NCBI GenBank assembly: GCA_001464195.1
Contig: LNEY01000005.1
Span: 1 to 64,000 of the forward strand
Reading direction: 5' to 3'
Length of the DNA: 64,000 nt
Origin: Burkholderiales bacterium Ga0077547
GTDB taxonomy: Bacteria > Pseudomonadota > Gammaproteobacteria > Burkholderiales > Burkholderiaceae_C
Position numbers and translations under genes: made by a program. Of the stretch, positions 44,632 to 55,295 are shown piece after piece. Position 1 is the first letter of the stretch, and each line of letters opens with the position of its first letter. Below the pieces are notes generated by a model that made no database searches, was not told the DNA's origin, and saw nothing but the letters and a program-made list of their open reading frames with translations.

Positions 44632-47600
44632 ATGACATCTCCATTCGTGCGTGTGCGACCTGAATTGCCGGCTCACAGTGGTGCTTGCGCACACCGATCC
44701 AGAGCGAGCTGCAGCCTGACCGTGCTGGCTGCCCTCGGCGTGCTGCTGCACTCGACCGCCTCGCGAGCGGCACCACCCCTGCCGGCGGCCACCTTGCCGC
44801 AGCTTCGCGGTGTGGTCAGCGGCCAAGCCGTGATCAGCACAACTGCCGCCGGCGCTGCGCGCCCGCGCTTGACCGTCAATCAAGCCACCCAGCGCGCCAT
44901 CATCGATTGGAAGTCCTTCAACATCGGCAGCGCGAGCGAGGTGCAGTTCGTGCAGCCCAACGCGTCAGCCTCCGCGCTGAATCGCATTCATGACGCGAAC
45001 CCCAGCGTCATCCAGGGCAAGCTGACGGCCAACGGTCAGGTGCTGCTGATCAATCAGAACGGCATCCTGTTCGACCGTGGCTCACAGGTCAACGTCCAGT
45101 CGCTGGTGGCATCGTCCCTGAACATCACCAACCAGCGCTTTCTGTCCGGTGTGCTGACAGGCGGTGGTCTCAGCGCACCGGCCTTTGCCGGCGGCCATGA
45201 CGCCGACGGCAACACCTTGCCGGCGCGCCCCGATGGCTCGCAGCCGGGCGCCATCGTGCTGGGCAGTGGCGGCGCGGCCAGCGATGCGGTGCCGCAACTG
45301 ACGGCCAATGCGGGCGGTTCGATCCTGCTGTTTGGCCCCGCCATCGACAACCAGAGCGGCATCATCCAGGCCCCCGATGGACAGGTGATCCTTGCCGCTG
45401 GCCAGCGCGTCTTTCTGGCGCTGAATGCCGATGTCAATGACATCACCTTGCGTGGCCTCGTGGTCGAAGTCGAGGCCGCGCCGGCGGGCAGCGGCGTCAA
45501 CTTGACCAACCTGATCCGCCATGCCGGCACGATCGGCGCCGACCGTGGCAATGTCTCGCTCGCGGCGCTGGCGGTGAATCAGGAGGGTCGCATCTCGGCG
45601 AAGACGGCGGTGCAGAGCAATGGCTCGGTCTACCTGACGGCCCGTGCCCGTGCAGTCGATGTGGATGGCGCACCGACCGGTGCTGTGGCATCGGGCACGC
45701 TGAACTTCGCTGCCGGCAGCGTGACTGAAGTGGTGCCTGACACGGCGGATGCGTCCACAGTGCCCGACAGCCAGGATTACTTCCCGTACCGCGGCGTGAT
45801 CCAGGCCAGCGCCAAGACCATCACCCACCACGGCACGCTGCAGGTCCCCGGTGGACGCATCACGCTCGATGCCAGCGACAGCAGCGATCCCACCAGCGCG
45901 CGGGTCGATCTGGGCGCGGGCAGCGTCACCAGTGTGGCTGGTGCCTGGGCCGATGTGGATTACCGCAAGAACCTGCAGACCTTTCGCGTCACGTCGAACG
46001 AGTTGAAGAACGCGCCGGATCAGAAGACCGGCATCCTGCGCGGCGCCACCGTGACGGTGGACCTGACGCAGGAGAACCCGATCCTGTCGCTCGACGGCTA
46101 CCGCGGTGCCGTGGCGCGCACCGTGACCGAAAAAGCGGCGGGCGGCGGTGAGCTGCAGATCGGCTCGACGGGCTCAGTGATCCAGCGATTCGGCGCCGAG
46201 ATCGATGCCTCCGGGGGTGGCTACCGCTACCAGAGCGGCATGTCCCGCACGACCCGGCTTCTCGGCGATGACGGCGAGATCTACGACATCGCCACGGCAC
46301 CACAGCAACGGCAGTACACCCAGTCGCTCGATGAATACGTGCGGGTGGACACGCGTTGGGGTCAAACCACCCGCATTGCCAACCCGCTGGGCAACATCGG
46401 CGTGTTTCGGGAGGCGTACAGCCAGGGCCTGAACGGTGGCCTGGTGTCGATCAGCTCGAACCAGGGGCTGGTGCTCGATGGCACGTTCAAGGGCGGCGTC
46501 ACCGTGGCTACGCGACAACTGACCCAGGCGCCGCGCGGCGCCACGCTGCGCATCGGTGACTACAGCCCAGCCGAGGGCAGCTTCCCAGACAGCCAGCGCA
46601 TCGGCAACCTCACCTTCCGGCAGGAGGCGAGTGACAGCCTGGGGGCCGGATTTGGTGCGTCGGGTGTGCTGACCAGCGCACAGCACGATGCATTCACGCT
46701 GGCGGCATCGCAGGTGTTCGGCACCGCCCGGCAAACAGAGCAAGGGCTGGTCGAAACCGCCTTCGGTCGGGTCGAGCTCAATACCAATGGTCGCATCGTG
46801 CTGCCCTCCGATGTCAGCCTGACCTCTGGCGTCGGCGGCGAGCTGATCCTTCGTGCACCGCAGATCGACTTGGCGGGGGACATCCGATTGCCGGGCGGCA
46901 CGCTCACCGTGCAGCCGGTCATCCCCACGACCGCGCCGATTTCACCTGAGCTGGCGACGGTGACCGAGCGCGTCATCGTGCGCAGTGATGCCGTGCTGTC
47001 CACAGCCGGCGCTTGGGTCAACACCGCCAGCGCCGATGGTTCGTTTGTCGGCGCGCCATTGCCGGGCGTGCGGCGCAGCGCCGACGGCAGCAGTACCCGC
47101 GCGATCGACGGTGGTGACATCACCATCCAGATCGATGAGCGTGAATTCGAGACCCGCCTTGAGCGCGGCGCGGTGCTGGATGTGGGCGGTGGTGCGTCCA
47201 TCGACTCGCGCCGTCGCATCAGCGGCGGCACTGGCGGGACCTTGGCGCTGGCCACGGGCTCCGCCGAGCCCAGGCCCGACTGGCTGCAAGCCGATCTGCG
47301 TGGCTACGCGCTGGCCAGTGGGGGTGAGCTGGAGCTGAAGTTGGCAGGTGCCGTGATCGGTGACGGCGCGTGGCCCTCGGACTCGACTGCAACGCGTCTT
47401 GTCCCCAGCCTGTTCTCGGACGCGGGCTTCTCGAAGGTGACCGTCGAAAGCGTCGGTGGCATCGACATCCTTGCCGGCAGCGCACTGAACGTGCTGCAAA
47501 GAAACTGGGTCGTCATTCCGGGGGCCGCCGCGGCCTTGCTGCCGACCGGAGGTGAACTGGCATCGATTGCCAGTGGGCAGACACTGCCGTTGTCGCAGCG

Positions 47601-50600
47601 CCAGGCGGCATCGCTGGTCCTGAATGCGGTCACCGGCGGTGCGCAGGGTGAAGCCAGCTTCCACTTGCACGCCGGCGCATCGATCGTCACCGACCCACGG
47701 GGCGAGGTGAGCCTGTCGGCGGTCGATGGTTTACAGATCGACGGCAGCATCACGGCGCCAGGCGGCAGCATCACGGCGACGCTGCGGGGCCCAGCCGATC
47801 TGTCTGCGTCCGATCTGCGTCTGGGCGAACAGGCGGAGCTGTCAACCGCTGGCGTCTTCATCGCCACGCCGAACGATGAGGGTCGCGTGCAAGGCACGCT
47901 GGTCAACGGGGGCGCGGTCACGCTGGACGCACGCGCCAGCGGGGTGCGCGTGGAGACCGGTGCGCGCATCGACATCCGTGGGGTCAACCAGACGGTCGAC
48001 GCCTCGACCAGTGACGGCTTGCCGGGCTACATCGAGCGGAACCTCGATGGCCACGCAGGCACCTTGACCGTCCGCTCGCAGGATCGCGTGGTCTTGAACG
48101 GCACGCTGCTGGCGCAAGGCGGCTCCGCCACGGCCGCCGGCGGCAGCGTGGCGGTGGAGCTCCGGGCGCCCGATGGGCAGACGGTGCGGCCCGCCGAACG
48201 CCGCATCGTGGTCACCGCCGATGGGCAAGCCGCCCCATCGACCCCCCCCGGCTTCGTCGACGCCCGCATCGATGTGGATGCGTTGGCTGCGGCGGGGGTC
48301 GAGAAACTGCGACTGCAGGCTGAGAACCGCATCGAGTTTCAAGGCAGCACCCTCCTGGACTTCGAGCGCGGCATCCGCCTCGATGCGCCGCTGATCGATC
48401 TGGCAGACGGTGCACAGGTCAGTCTGCGCGGGTCCACGGTGGCCCTCGGCCAGTCCTTGGGCGAGCGGCAACTCATTTCAGACGGTGCCTTCAGCACCTT
48501 CCAGGTCGTCGAGGGCAGCGCCTCGCCCGTGGTGGCCACTCGCGCCGGTGCGGGAACGCTGGATGTCGACGCCGGCGCGGTTGATCTGTATGGCCAATTC
48601 ACCATCAATGGCAGCAGCCTGATTCGCCTGGCCAGCGACAGCGATATCCGCCTGATCGGACGTGCGCTGACCGTCGAGTCGACGGACGGCGGACAACAGT
48701 CGTCGCGCCAGGTCGGCCGGCTGAACACCAGCAGCAGCGTCGAACTCGATGCGGCGCAGGTGTATCCCACGACCCGCACCGACTTCACGATCGCCGTGCG
48801 CGCACAACCGACCGACGCGCCCGTGGCGGGCGGTGCGATCCGCGTCACCGACAACGGTGCGTCGCCCGGCAGTGTGTACTCGGCGGGCGGCAAGCTGACG
48901 CTGCAAGCCGACACGATCCAGCAGTCGGGCCGGCTGCTCGCACCGCTGGGTGAGATTGATCTGAGGGCAGACACGGCGCTCGATCTGGCCGCTGGCAGCC
49001 TGACCTCGGTGTCCGCCGACGGTCTGACCGTGCCCTACGGCCGCACGGTGTCGGGCATCCTGTGGCGGTATGTCGATGGCGGTGTCACACCCCCCACCAC
49101 GCTGAATGCCGTCACGGACGCCGGAAAGCGCATCAGCTTCAGTGCGCCGGCCGTCGATGTGCAAGACGGTGCGGTGATTGATCTCAGCGGTGGCGGCAAT
49201 GTCCAGGCGGTGGAGTTCGTCCCGGGCAGCGGTGGCGATGCCGACATCACGCGCGCGGCCAACACCTACGCTGTCATCCCCAGCGCCAATCTACAGCTCA
49301 GCCCGTACGACCGCGACACGCAGTCACCAAGCGACCCGGGGCTCGGCTTCTCGTTGCTGCAGGGCCGTGACAACGCGCTGTACGACAGCGTCCGGATTGG
49401 TGCGGGTGGCTTGCTGCCGGCGGGCGAATACACCTTGCTGCCTGCCCGCTATGCCTTGTTACCGGGCGCCTTTCTGGTGGAGCTGCAAACGGGTGCGCCC
49501 TTCCGCAATCTTGCGCCGGGTCAGACCACGAAATTACCGAACGGACAAACCGTGCTGGCAGGCTTTCGCAGTGCGCGCGGCACGGCAGTGGCTGAAGCGC
49601 ACAGCGTCGGCGTCGTTGTCCGCCCGGGCGCGGTTGCGCTTTTGTCTTCTGACTTCAACTTCAACGGCGCGGAATTTTTCACCGCTGCGGCGCTGCTCGG
49701 TCAACGCACCCCGCCGCGCGCACCGTGGGACGCGGGTCGCCTGGTGGTGGCCGATGCCAGCGCACTGACCCTGAACGGGCAATTCGAAACCGCCGCAGCC
49801 CGCGCGCCGACACAGGGCATCGGCCGCGTGGCTGAAGTCGACATCGGCGGCGCCCGCATTGCCGTGGTCGACCAGGCGGGCGACCCGACGTTGGCCCCCG
49901 ACTTTCTTCAGCTGGAAGGCGTGTCGCTGTCTCGCCTGAATGCGAGCGTGCTGCTGGGCGGTACACGCAGCGATACCGACAGCGGCATCGCCATCACGAC
50001 CAGCGCGAGCGAGGTGGTGGTGGCCAACAGCAGTGCAGGCGCGGTGCTGCTGCCCGAACTGACGATGGCCGCCACCGAACGGATCGATGTCCGTGCTGGC
50101 AGTGTCCTGACCGCGGGCGGCGCGTCCCTGGGCGATGCGCCCGAGGTGATCGCGAGTGAGGCCTCGGGGGCGTTGATTCGGCTCGGCACCGGCGCTGCCT
50201 CGCGGGTCGATCGAGGGTCAGCGTCCAATGCCACGGGCGATGTGCGCATTGCGGCGGGTGCCCGACTCAGTGCCAACGGCGCGCTCCTGATCGACGCAAC
50301 GCGCTCGACCGAGTCGCAAGGGCAGCTGCGCGTCGGCGGCAGCGATGGCGTGGGCGGCTCGCTCAGCCTGTCGTCGTCCATGGTGAACCTGGGCGACACC
50401 GCCCAGGCCACGGGCGTGCTGACCGGACTGGTGCTGTCGAACACCGATCTCGCGGCCTTTGGGTCGCTCGATGCACTGGTGCTGCGCGGCTATGAGGCCA
50501 TCGACCTGATCGGCGCGACACGGCTGGGATCGAACCAATTGGCCAGCCTGACGCTGGACACGCCGCTGCTGCGCGGTCGCTCGACCGTTGACGCGCAGGT

Positions 50601-53600
50601 GGCGCAGGCCACTGTTGCCGCACGCCGTGTCGAATTGGGCAACAGCAGCGACAGCCCTGCAGTGGCCAGCGTCGGCAGCGGCAGCCTGGCGGTCCAAGCC
50701 GATCGCCTGGTGCTCGGTGATGGAGAGAAGGCCATTGCAGGCTTTGCATCGACGAGCCTGGCAGCCGTCGACAGCGTGCGCAGTGAAGGATCGGGTCGCT
50801 TGCAGGTGGCGGGCGGACTGACGATCTCTACACCGCGCGTGCTGGCTGCCGGCGGCTCCAACCAGACCGTCAGCGCGGCCGACAACACGCAGGTGGACGC
50901 GCCGGTCTACGCTGGGCTGTCACTGACCGGGAGTAGCGCCTCTGCCAGTCCGGCGCCCAGCACCGCATCCAGCGAGATCGAACTGGGGGGTCGCCTGACC
51001 TTGGAAGGTCAGCGCATCGATGTGGCCACCACCGTGCAGGCGCGTTCTGGCCAGATCACACTGAGTGCGCGCGGCACCGATGAAGGAGATGGCATCGACC
51101 TGGCCGCAGGCGCTCTGCTCGATGCGCGTGGTCAGGCGCGCAATTTCAACGGCCGTTCCGCCGTTGCCGATGCCGGCACGGTGACGCTCCGTGCAGCGGC
51201 GGGTCCGGTGGCCATCCAGGCCGGGTCGATGGTGAATGTTTCCGCTGCCACCGAGGGCGGTGGCGCAGGGCAGTGGGTCGTTCAGGCGGAATCGCTGGCG
51301 CTCGAAGGAAGCGTCGCGGGCCGCGCTGCGGCGGGTGCGCGAGCGGGCTCGGTCGACATCGACCTCGGATCGCTGGTGAACTTTTCCGCCCTGAACAGCG
51401 CCTTGAATGAGGGCGGTTTTGCGCAATCGCGGCAGCTGCGCCTGCGCAGCGGCGATCTGATGGTCGGTGCCCAGGACCAAGTTGCGGCTCAATCCGTGGG
51501 GCTGGCGGTCGACGCGGGTCGGCTGGACGTCGCCGGTCAGATCGGCACAGGCGCCGCCGGGGGGGGCGCGCGTGTCGAGCTGTTCGCTCGCGACGCCATT
51601 GATCTTGCCTCTGGCAGCAGCATCGTTGCCAGTGCCTCGAATGCAGGCGCGCGCGGTGGCGAAGTGCGTGTGGCCAGCAGCGAAGACGGCCTCCGGTTCG
51701 ATGCCGGATCGACCATTGATGTACGCGCGGGCGATGCCGGACCTGCGGGCTCGGTGACTTTTGGCGTGAGTCGCAGTGCGACGAATGAGCTGGCGCCGAC
51801 CGAGCTTGACGGGACGGTGCTGCGTTACAGCACCAGCGGCCTGGCAGCGCATGTGGCCGGTCAGCCTGGTGATGCGGCGGCCTCGGTCGATGTCGAAGCG
51901 ACCCGCCGCTACACGGTCAGTGGCAGCATCACCGCACCCACCATCAGCGGTTATGCGAGCGACCACGAGGCGTTCATCAGCGGCAGCAACCCGAGCGCCG
52001 TCCTCGGCGGCTTGCGGGACGAAACGGGCGTGGCAGTCGGTGCGCGTTTACTCGGCGCCACCGAGCTGCGCAGCAGTGGCAACGTCACCTTGGGCGCGGC
52101 CTGGGACCTGACCACGGCACAGTGGCTGGCCGGCGATCGGCCCGGCACGCTCACCGTCCGTGCCAACGGCGATCTGACGATCAGTCAATCGCTGGGCTCA
52201 CCGAACGACAACATCCTGGCCGGCGACACCTGGAACCTCCGCCTGGTAGCCGGTGCCGATTTGAGCGCTGCCAACCCGCTGGCCACCCGCGGTCGCAGCG
52301 CCCTGTCCAGCGGGTCGCTGTGGCTGACCGGTGCCAATGCGCGGCTGCGCACCGGCACCGGCCGCATCGACATCGCGGCAGCGGACCACGTGTCCATCGA
52401 CAACGTTGCAAGCAGCATCTACACCGGTGGGCGTATCGGTGCGCCCGATACCGAGGTGCAGGGCAACAACCGCTGGGCGATTGACGGCGGTGGCATTTCG
52501 ATCCGTGCCGGGGGTGACTTGGTCGGTGCGGTGGGCAGCAGTGGAGACCTCTGGATCAATGAATGGCTGCGCCGCCCTCGCAACCCGAATGTGGCATTCG
52601 CAGCGCTGCAGCCCACCGACTGGTGGAGTTTTCGGCCGCGCTTCCAGCAAGGCATCGGCACACTGGCCGGGGGTGACATCGACATTTCCGCGGGTGGCCG
52701 AATCAGCGACATCGCCGCCGCACTGCCGACCACCGGGCGCACCTACCGCGACGCCGGCAATGCGCGTCAGGTCGATGTTCAAGGCGGTGGCAACCTGATG
52801 GTGCGTGCCGGCGAAGACATCGACGGCAGTTCGTTCTTCGTGGCGCGCGGCGAGGGGCGGGTCGAGGCGGGCGGTGACATCGGGACCGATCGACACACCC
52901 AGCTTTATCTGGCGGGTGTCAGCAGTGGCAGCGTGCCCGAAGGCGCCAGCATCGACCTCGTGGCCGGTGGCAATGTCGGCTTGCAAACCATCAGCAACCC
53001 CACCGCGCTGTACCAGACCAGCCGAGACAACAGCGATGCGGTGCGGGGCCCGAGCTTCGGTACGCAGGGCAGCGTGTCGACCTTCTTCACCTACTCGGCG
53101 AACAGCCGCGCTGGTGTGGTCGCGAAAAGCGGCAACCTCAGCTATGACGCGGTGCTGGCATCGAGCTGGCGCAGTTTCAATGCGGTGTCGCAGCTGACCT
53201 CCGTTCAAACCGCCATTTCAGGCGCCTACCCTGCCAGCCTGGATTTCGTCGCGTTCACCGGCGACATCACCGGCCCGTTGCGCTCCGACGCATTGACGAC
53301 GTTCCCGTCGGCCACGGCCAGCGTGGCGTTCCTGGCCGGCGATTCGCTGACCCATGTCGGATTCCATGGTTCTGACCGAAGCCCAGCGACGGTGATCACA
53401 CCGACCAGCCGCTTCCAGGACGCGAACAACAACGTCCGGCAGCTCAATGGTGTGACGGGCTTGCAGGCCCGCGCTGGCGATGCACGCCTGGTCGAGCGCG
53501 ACAGCGATCAGCCGTATGTCTTCGATGTGCAGGCGCTGGACGGTGGCTTCTCGTCCAGCGGTGCAGCGACAACACTCACCTACACCGCGCCAGGCCGCCT

Positions 53601-55227
53601 GCGGGCGGGCACCGACATCGTTGGCGCCAGCCTGAGCTTGCAGAACCTGAAGCCTGATGACCTGAGCGAGGTGCGCGCAGACAACGGCGACTTCCGCGAC
53701 CCCGGAAGTTTCGAGATACGCGGTCCGGGCCGCTTGCTGTTGCAGGCCGGCCGCAACATCGACCTCGGCGGCGCGGCCACCAACGGCGTGCGAGGGCAGG
53801 GCAGCCTGGGCGGGTTGGTCGCCACAGGCAATGATTCCAACCCCCAGATTCCCTACGAGGACAGCGCGCGCATCTCTGCGTTTGCCGGTGTCCGAGGCGA
53901 GGTGAATCTGGCGGCGATGGATGCGGCGTATGCCGAAGTCATCGCATTGAATGGGGCATCAAGCGACATCATCGATCTGTACCGACAGTTGGGGACCGAG
54001 CCGGATGCCGCCCGGGTGTTGTCAGCGGGCAGCATCGCGGCCCTTGCCACCGCAGACCCGCTCTATGCCCGCTTTGTCGGGCTCGACACCGCCGCACCGC
54101 GCGCGCTCCTGGCGTACCAGGACGCTCTGCGCTCGAACAGCCTGCCACTGGGCCCGACGGCAGACAGCGCCGCGGCGGCACGCTTGTACACCTTGCTCAA
54201 TGCCGAATCCGACGTGGCGGCGTTGAGCGCGGCGGGGTCGATTGCCGCACTGGCAGCCGCACCGAACGGTGCCACGTATGCAGCCTTCGTCGAATTCGAC
54301 CAGCGGTACCCGCGGGTCTTCAGCGACTACCTGCTGCGTCGTCGCGAGGGTGCTTTGCCCACGGGTGTGACGCCCATCGTGTTCTCGAACGCGCTGGCGG
54401 CTGCCACTGGGTCGGTGGTGCCACCGTCCGCGGTGTCCCAGGGCAACCTCTTCAGCTACCAGACCTCGATTCAGACCTATGGGGGCAGCGGAATCGACTT
54501 GTGGGCGCCGGGTGGCGACATCGTGGTGGGCCTCACCACACCAGGAAACAACACGGTCGGATTGCTGACCAATGCCGGTGGTGCGATCCGCAGCGTGGTG
54601 TCCGGCGACTTCAGCATCAATCAAGGCCGGGTCATCACCGCGCAGGGCGGCGACATCCTTCTGTATTCATCGCAAGGCAGCATCGATGCGGGCCGTGGCG
54701 CGCAAACCTCGCTGACGACACCAGCGCCGGTGCGTCTGCCCATCCTCGATGCCGACGGCAACCAGATCGGCGTGCAGGTCATCACGCCGGCCAGCGCCGT
54801 GGGCAGTGGCATCCGCACGCTGACATCCGACCCCGATGGGCTGGGGCCGCTCTTGACGCCCAAGGCGGGCGATATCTACCTGTATGCACCAGCCGGCGCC
54901 ATTGATGCGGGCGAAGCGGGCATTCGATCCAGCGGCAACATTGTCATCAACGCACAGTCGGTGTTGAACGCGAGCAGCATCAGTGCGTCGGGCTCGTCGT
55001 CGGGGGTGCCTGTGGCTTCCGCAGGCAGCGTGGCCGCAGCGCTGTCCAGCTCGGGCGCCACCGCGAATTCGAAATCCGCGGAGGAGGCCGCGGCTGCCGC
55101 GACCAACGCGGCGCGAGCCGCCGCTGCGGCCGAAGGCATCGTCAAGCCCAGCATCCTGACCGTGGAAGTCCTGGGCTTCGGTGACAAGAACTGCAAGGAG
55201 CAGCAAAAGGACTGTTTCGTCAAATGA
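44632..55227 (+). CDS. Giant filamentous-haemagglutinin-type TpsA adhesin (3531 aa)
   Basis: 3531 residues. A signal peptide (hydrophobic stretch SLTVLAALGVLLHSTASRA) is followed by the TPS/FHA N-terminal domain: NQATQRAIIDWKSFNIGSAS, VQFVQPNASASALNRI and GQVLLINQNGILFDRG. Thousands of residues of right-handed beta-helix-like repeats follow (recurrent GGSI, ASGxISAPGG, DVSAGxL). A helical pair of repeats occurs near residues 3115-3245 (DNA 53977-54366). The C terminus has an Ala-rich stretch and ends EVLGFGDKNCKEQQKDCFVK with two Cys. No VENN or CdiA-CT toxin module is seen, so it is an adhesin or biofilm scaffold rather than a contact-inhibition toxin. It would be exported by TpsB (40250-41845). 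Confidence 0.92.
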   Translation: MTSPFVRVRPELPAHSGACAHRSRASCSLTVLAALGVLLHSTASRAAPPLPAATLPQLRGVVSGQAVISTTAAGAARPRLTVNQATQRAIIDWKSFNIGSASEVQFVQPNASASALNRIHDANPSVIQGKLTANGQVLLINQNGILFDRGSQVNVQSLVASSLNITNQRFLSGVLTGGGLSAPAFAGGHDADGNTLPARPDGSQPGAIVLGSGGAASDAVPQLTANAGGSILLFGPAIDNQSGIIQAPDGQVILAAGQRVFLALNADVNDITLRGLVVEVEAAPAGSGVNLTNLIRHAGTIGADRGNVSLAALAVNQEGRISAKTAVQSNGSVYLTARARAVDVDGAPTGAVASGTLNFAAGSVTEVVPDTADASTVPDSQDYFPYRGVIQASAKTITHHGTLQVPGGRITLDASDSSDPTSARVDLGAGSVTSVAGAWADVDYRKNLQTFRVTSNELKNAPDQKTGILRGATVTVDLTQENPILSLDGYRGAVARTVTEKAAGGGELQIGSTGSVIQRFGAEIDASGGGYRYQSGMSRTTRLLGDDGEIYDIATAPQQRQYTQSLDEYVRVDTRWGQTTRIANPLGNIGVFREAYSQGLNGGLVSISSNQGLVLDGTFKGGVTVATRQLTQAPRGATLRIGDYSPAEGSFPDSQRIGNLTFRQEASDSLGAGFGASGVLTSAQHDAFTLAASQVFGTARQTEQGLVETAFGRVELNTNGRIVLPSDVSLTSGVGGELILRAPQIDLAGDIRLPGGTLTVQPVIPTTAPISPELATVTERVIVRSDAVLSTAGAWVNTASADGSFVGAPLPGVRRSADGSSTRAIDGGDITIQIDEREFETRLERGAVLDVGGGASIDSRRRISGGTGGTLALATGSAEPRPDWLQADLRGYALASGGELELKLAGAVIGDGAWPSDSTATRLVPSLFSDAGFSKVTVESVGGIDILAGSALNVLQRNWVVIPGAAAALLPTGGELASIASGQTLPLSQRQAASLVLNAVTGGAQGEASFHLHAGASIVTDPRGEVSLSAVDGLQIDGSITAPGGSITATLRGPADLSASDLRLGEQAELSTAGVFIATPNDEGRVQGTLVNGGAVTLDARASGVRVETGARIDIRGVNQTVDASTSDGLPGYIERNLDGHAGTLTVRSQDRVVLNGTLLAQGGSATAAGGSVAVELRAPDGQTVRPAERRIVVTADGQAAPSTPPGFVDARIDVDALAAAGVEKLRLQAENRIEFQGSTLLDFERGIRLDAPLIDLADGAQVSLRGSTVALGQSLGERQLISDGAFSTFQVVEGSASPVVATRAGAGTLDVDAGAVDLYGQFTINGSSLIRLASDSDIRLIGRALTVESTDGGQQSSRQVGRLNTSSSVELDAAQVYPTTRTDFTIAVRAQPTDAPVAGGAIRVTDNGASPGSVYSAGGKLTLQADTIQQSGRLLAPLGEIDLRADTALDLAAGSLTSVSADGLTVPYGRTVSGILWRYVDGGVTPPTTLNAVTDAGKRISFSAPAVDVQDGAVIDLSGGGNVQAVEFVPGSGGDADITRAANTYAVIPSANLQLSPYDRDTQSPSDPGLGFSLLQGRDNALYDSVRIGAGGLLPAGEYTLLPARYALLPGAFLVELQTGAPFRNLAPGQTTKLPNGQTVLAGFRSARGTAVAEAHSVGVVVRPGAVALLSSDFNFNGAEFFTAAALLGQRTPPRAPWDAGRLVVADASALTLNGQFETAAARAPTQGIGRVAEVDIGGARIAVVDQAGDPTLAPDFLQLEGVSLSRLNASVLLGGTRSDTDSGIAITTSASEVVVANSSAGAVLLPELTMAATERIDVRAGSVLTAGGASLGDAPEVIASEASGALIRLGTGAASRVDRGSASNATGDVRIAAGARLSANGALLIDATRSTESQGQLRVGGSDGVGGSLSLSSSMVNLGDTAQATGVLTGLVLSNTDLAAFGSLDALVLRGYEAIDLIGATRLGSNQLASLTLDTPLLRGRSTVDAQVAQATVAARRVELGNSSDSPAVASVGSGSLAVQADRLVLGDGEKAIAGFASTSLAAVDSVRSEGSGRLQVAGGLTISTPRVLAAGGSNQTVSAADNTQVDAPVYAGLSLTGSSASASPAPSTASSEIELGGRLTLEGQRIDVATTVQARSGQITLSARGTDEGDGIDLAAGALLDARGQARNFNGRSAVADAGTVTLRAAAGPVAIQAGSMVNVSAATEGGGAGQWVVQAESLALEGSVAGRAAAGARAGSVDIDLGSLVNFSALNSALNEGGFAQSRQLRLRSGDLMVGAQDQVAAQSVGLAVDAGRLDVAGQIGTGAAGGGARVELFARDAIDLASGSSIVASASNAGARGGEVRVASSEDGLRFDAGSTIDVRAGDAGPAGSVTFGVSRSATNELAPTELDGTVLRYSTSGLAAHVAGQPGDAAASVDVEATRRYTVSGSITAPTISGYASDHEAFISGSNPSAVLGGLRDETGVAVGARLLGATELRSSGNVTLGAAWDLTTAQWLAGDRPGTLTVRANGDLTISQSLGSPNDNILAGDTWNLRLVAGADLSAANPLATRGRSALSSGSLWLTGANARLRTGTGRIDIAAADHVSIDNVASSIYTGGRIGAPDTEVQGNNRWAIDGGGISIRAGGDLVGAVGSSGDLWINEWLRRPRNPNVAFAALQPTDWWSFRPRFQQGIGTLAGGDIDISAGGRISDIAAALPTTGRTYRDAGNARQVDVQGGGNLMVRAGEDIDGSSFFVARGEGRVEAGGDIGTDRHTQLYLAGVSSGSVPEGASIDLVAGGNVGLQTISNPTALYQTSRDNSDAVRGPSFGTQGSVSTFFTYSANSRAGVVAKSGNLSYDAVLASSWRSFNAVSQLTSVQTAISGAYPASLDFVAFTGDITGPLRSDALTTFPSATASVAFLAGDSLTHVGFHGSDRSPATVITPTSRFQDANNNVRQLNGVTGLQARAGDARLVERDSDQPYVFDVQALDGGFSSSGAATTLTYTAPGRLRAGTDIVGASLSLQNLKPDDLSEVRADNGDFRDPGSFEIRGPGRLLLQAGRNIDLGGAATNGVRGQGSLGGLVATGNDSNPQIPYEDSARISAFAGVRGEVNLAAMDAAYAEVIALNGASSDIIDLYRQLGTEPDAARVLSAGSIAALATADPLYARFVGLDTAAPRALLAYQDALRSNSLPLGPTADSAAAARLYTLLNAESDVAALSAAGSIAALAAAPNGATYAAFVEFDQRYPRVFSDYLLRRREGALPTGVTPIVFSNALAAATGSVVPPSAVSQGNLFSYQTSIQTYGGSGIDLWAPGGDIVVGLTTPGNNTVGLLTNAGGAIRSVVSGDFSINQGRVITAQGGDILLYSSQGSIDAGRGAQTSLTTPAPVRLPILDADGNQIGVQVITPASAVGSGIRTLTSDPDGLGPLLTPKAGDIYLYAPAGAIDAGEAGIRSSGNIVINAQSVLNASSISASGSSSGVPVASAGSVAAALSSSGATANSKSAEEAAAAATNAARAAAAAEGIVKPSILTVEVLGFGDKNCKEQQKDCFVK

Positions 55228-55295
55228 CGGAACGCTCATGTCAATTCACAGCACTGCCACAAAGCTTCTTCAACATCGCAAGCTTCGTCGCAGAG

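Noticed and set aside
44632-55227. Contact-dependent inhibition (CdiA) toxin interpretation of the giant TpsA
   Set aside because: No VENN-like pretoxin motif, no variable toxin end, and no immunity-gene-like small ORF downstream.
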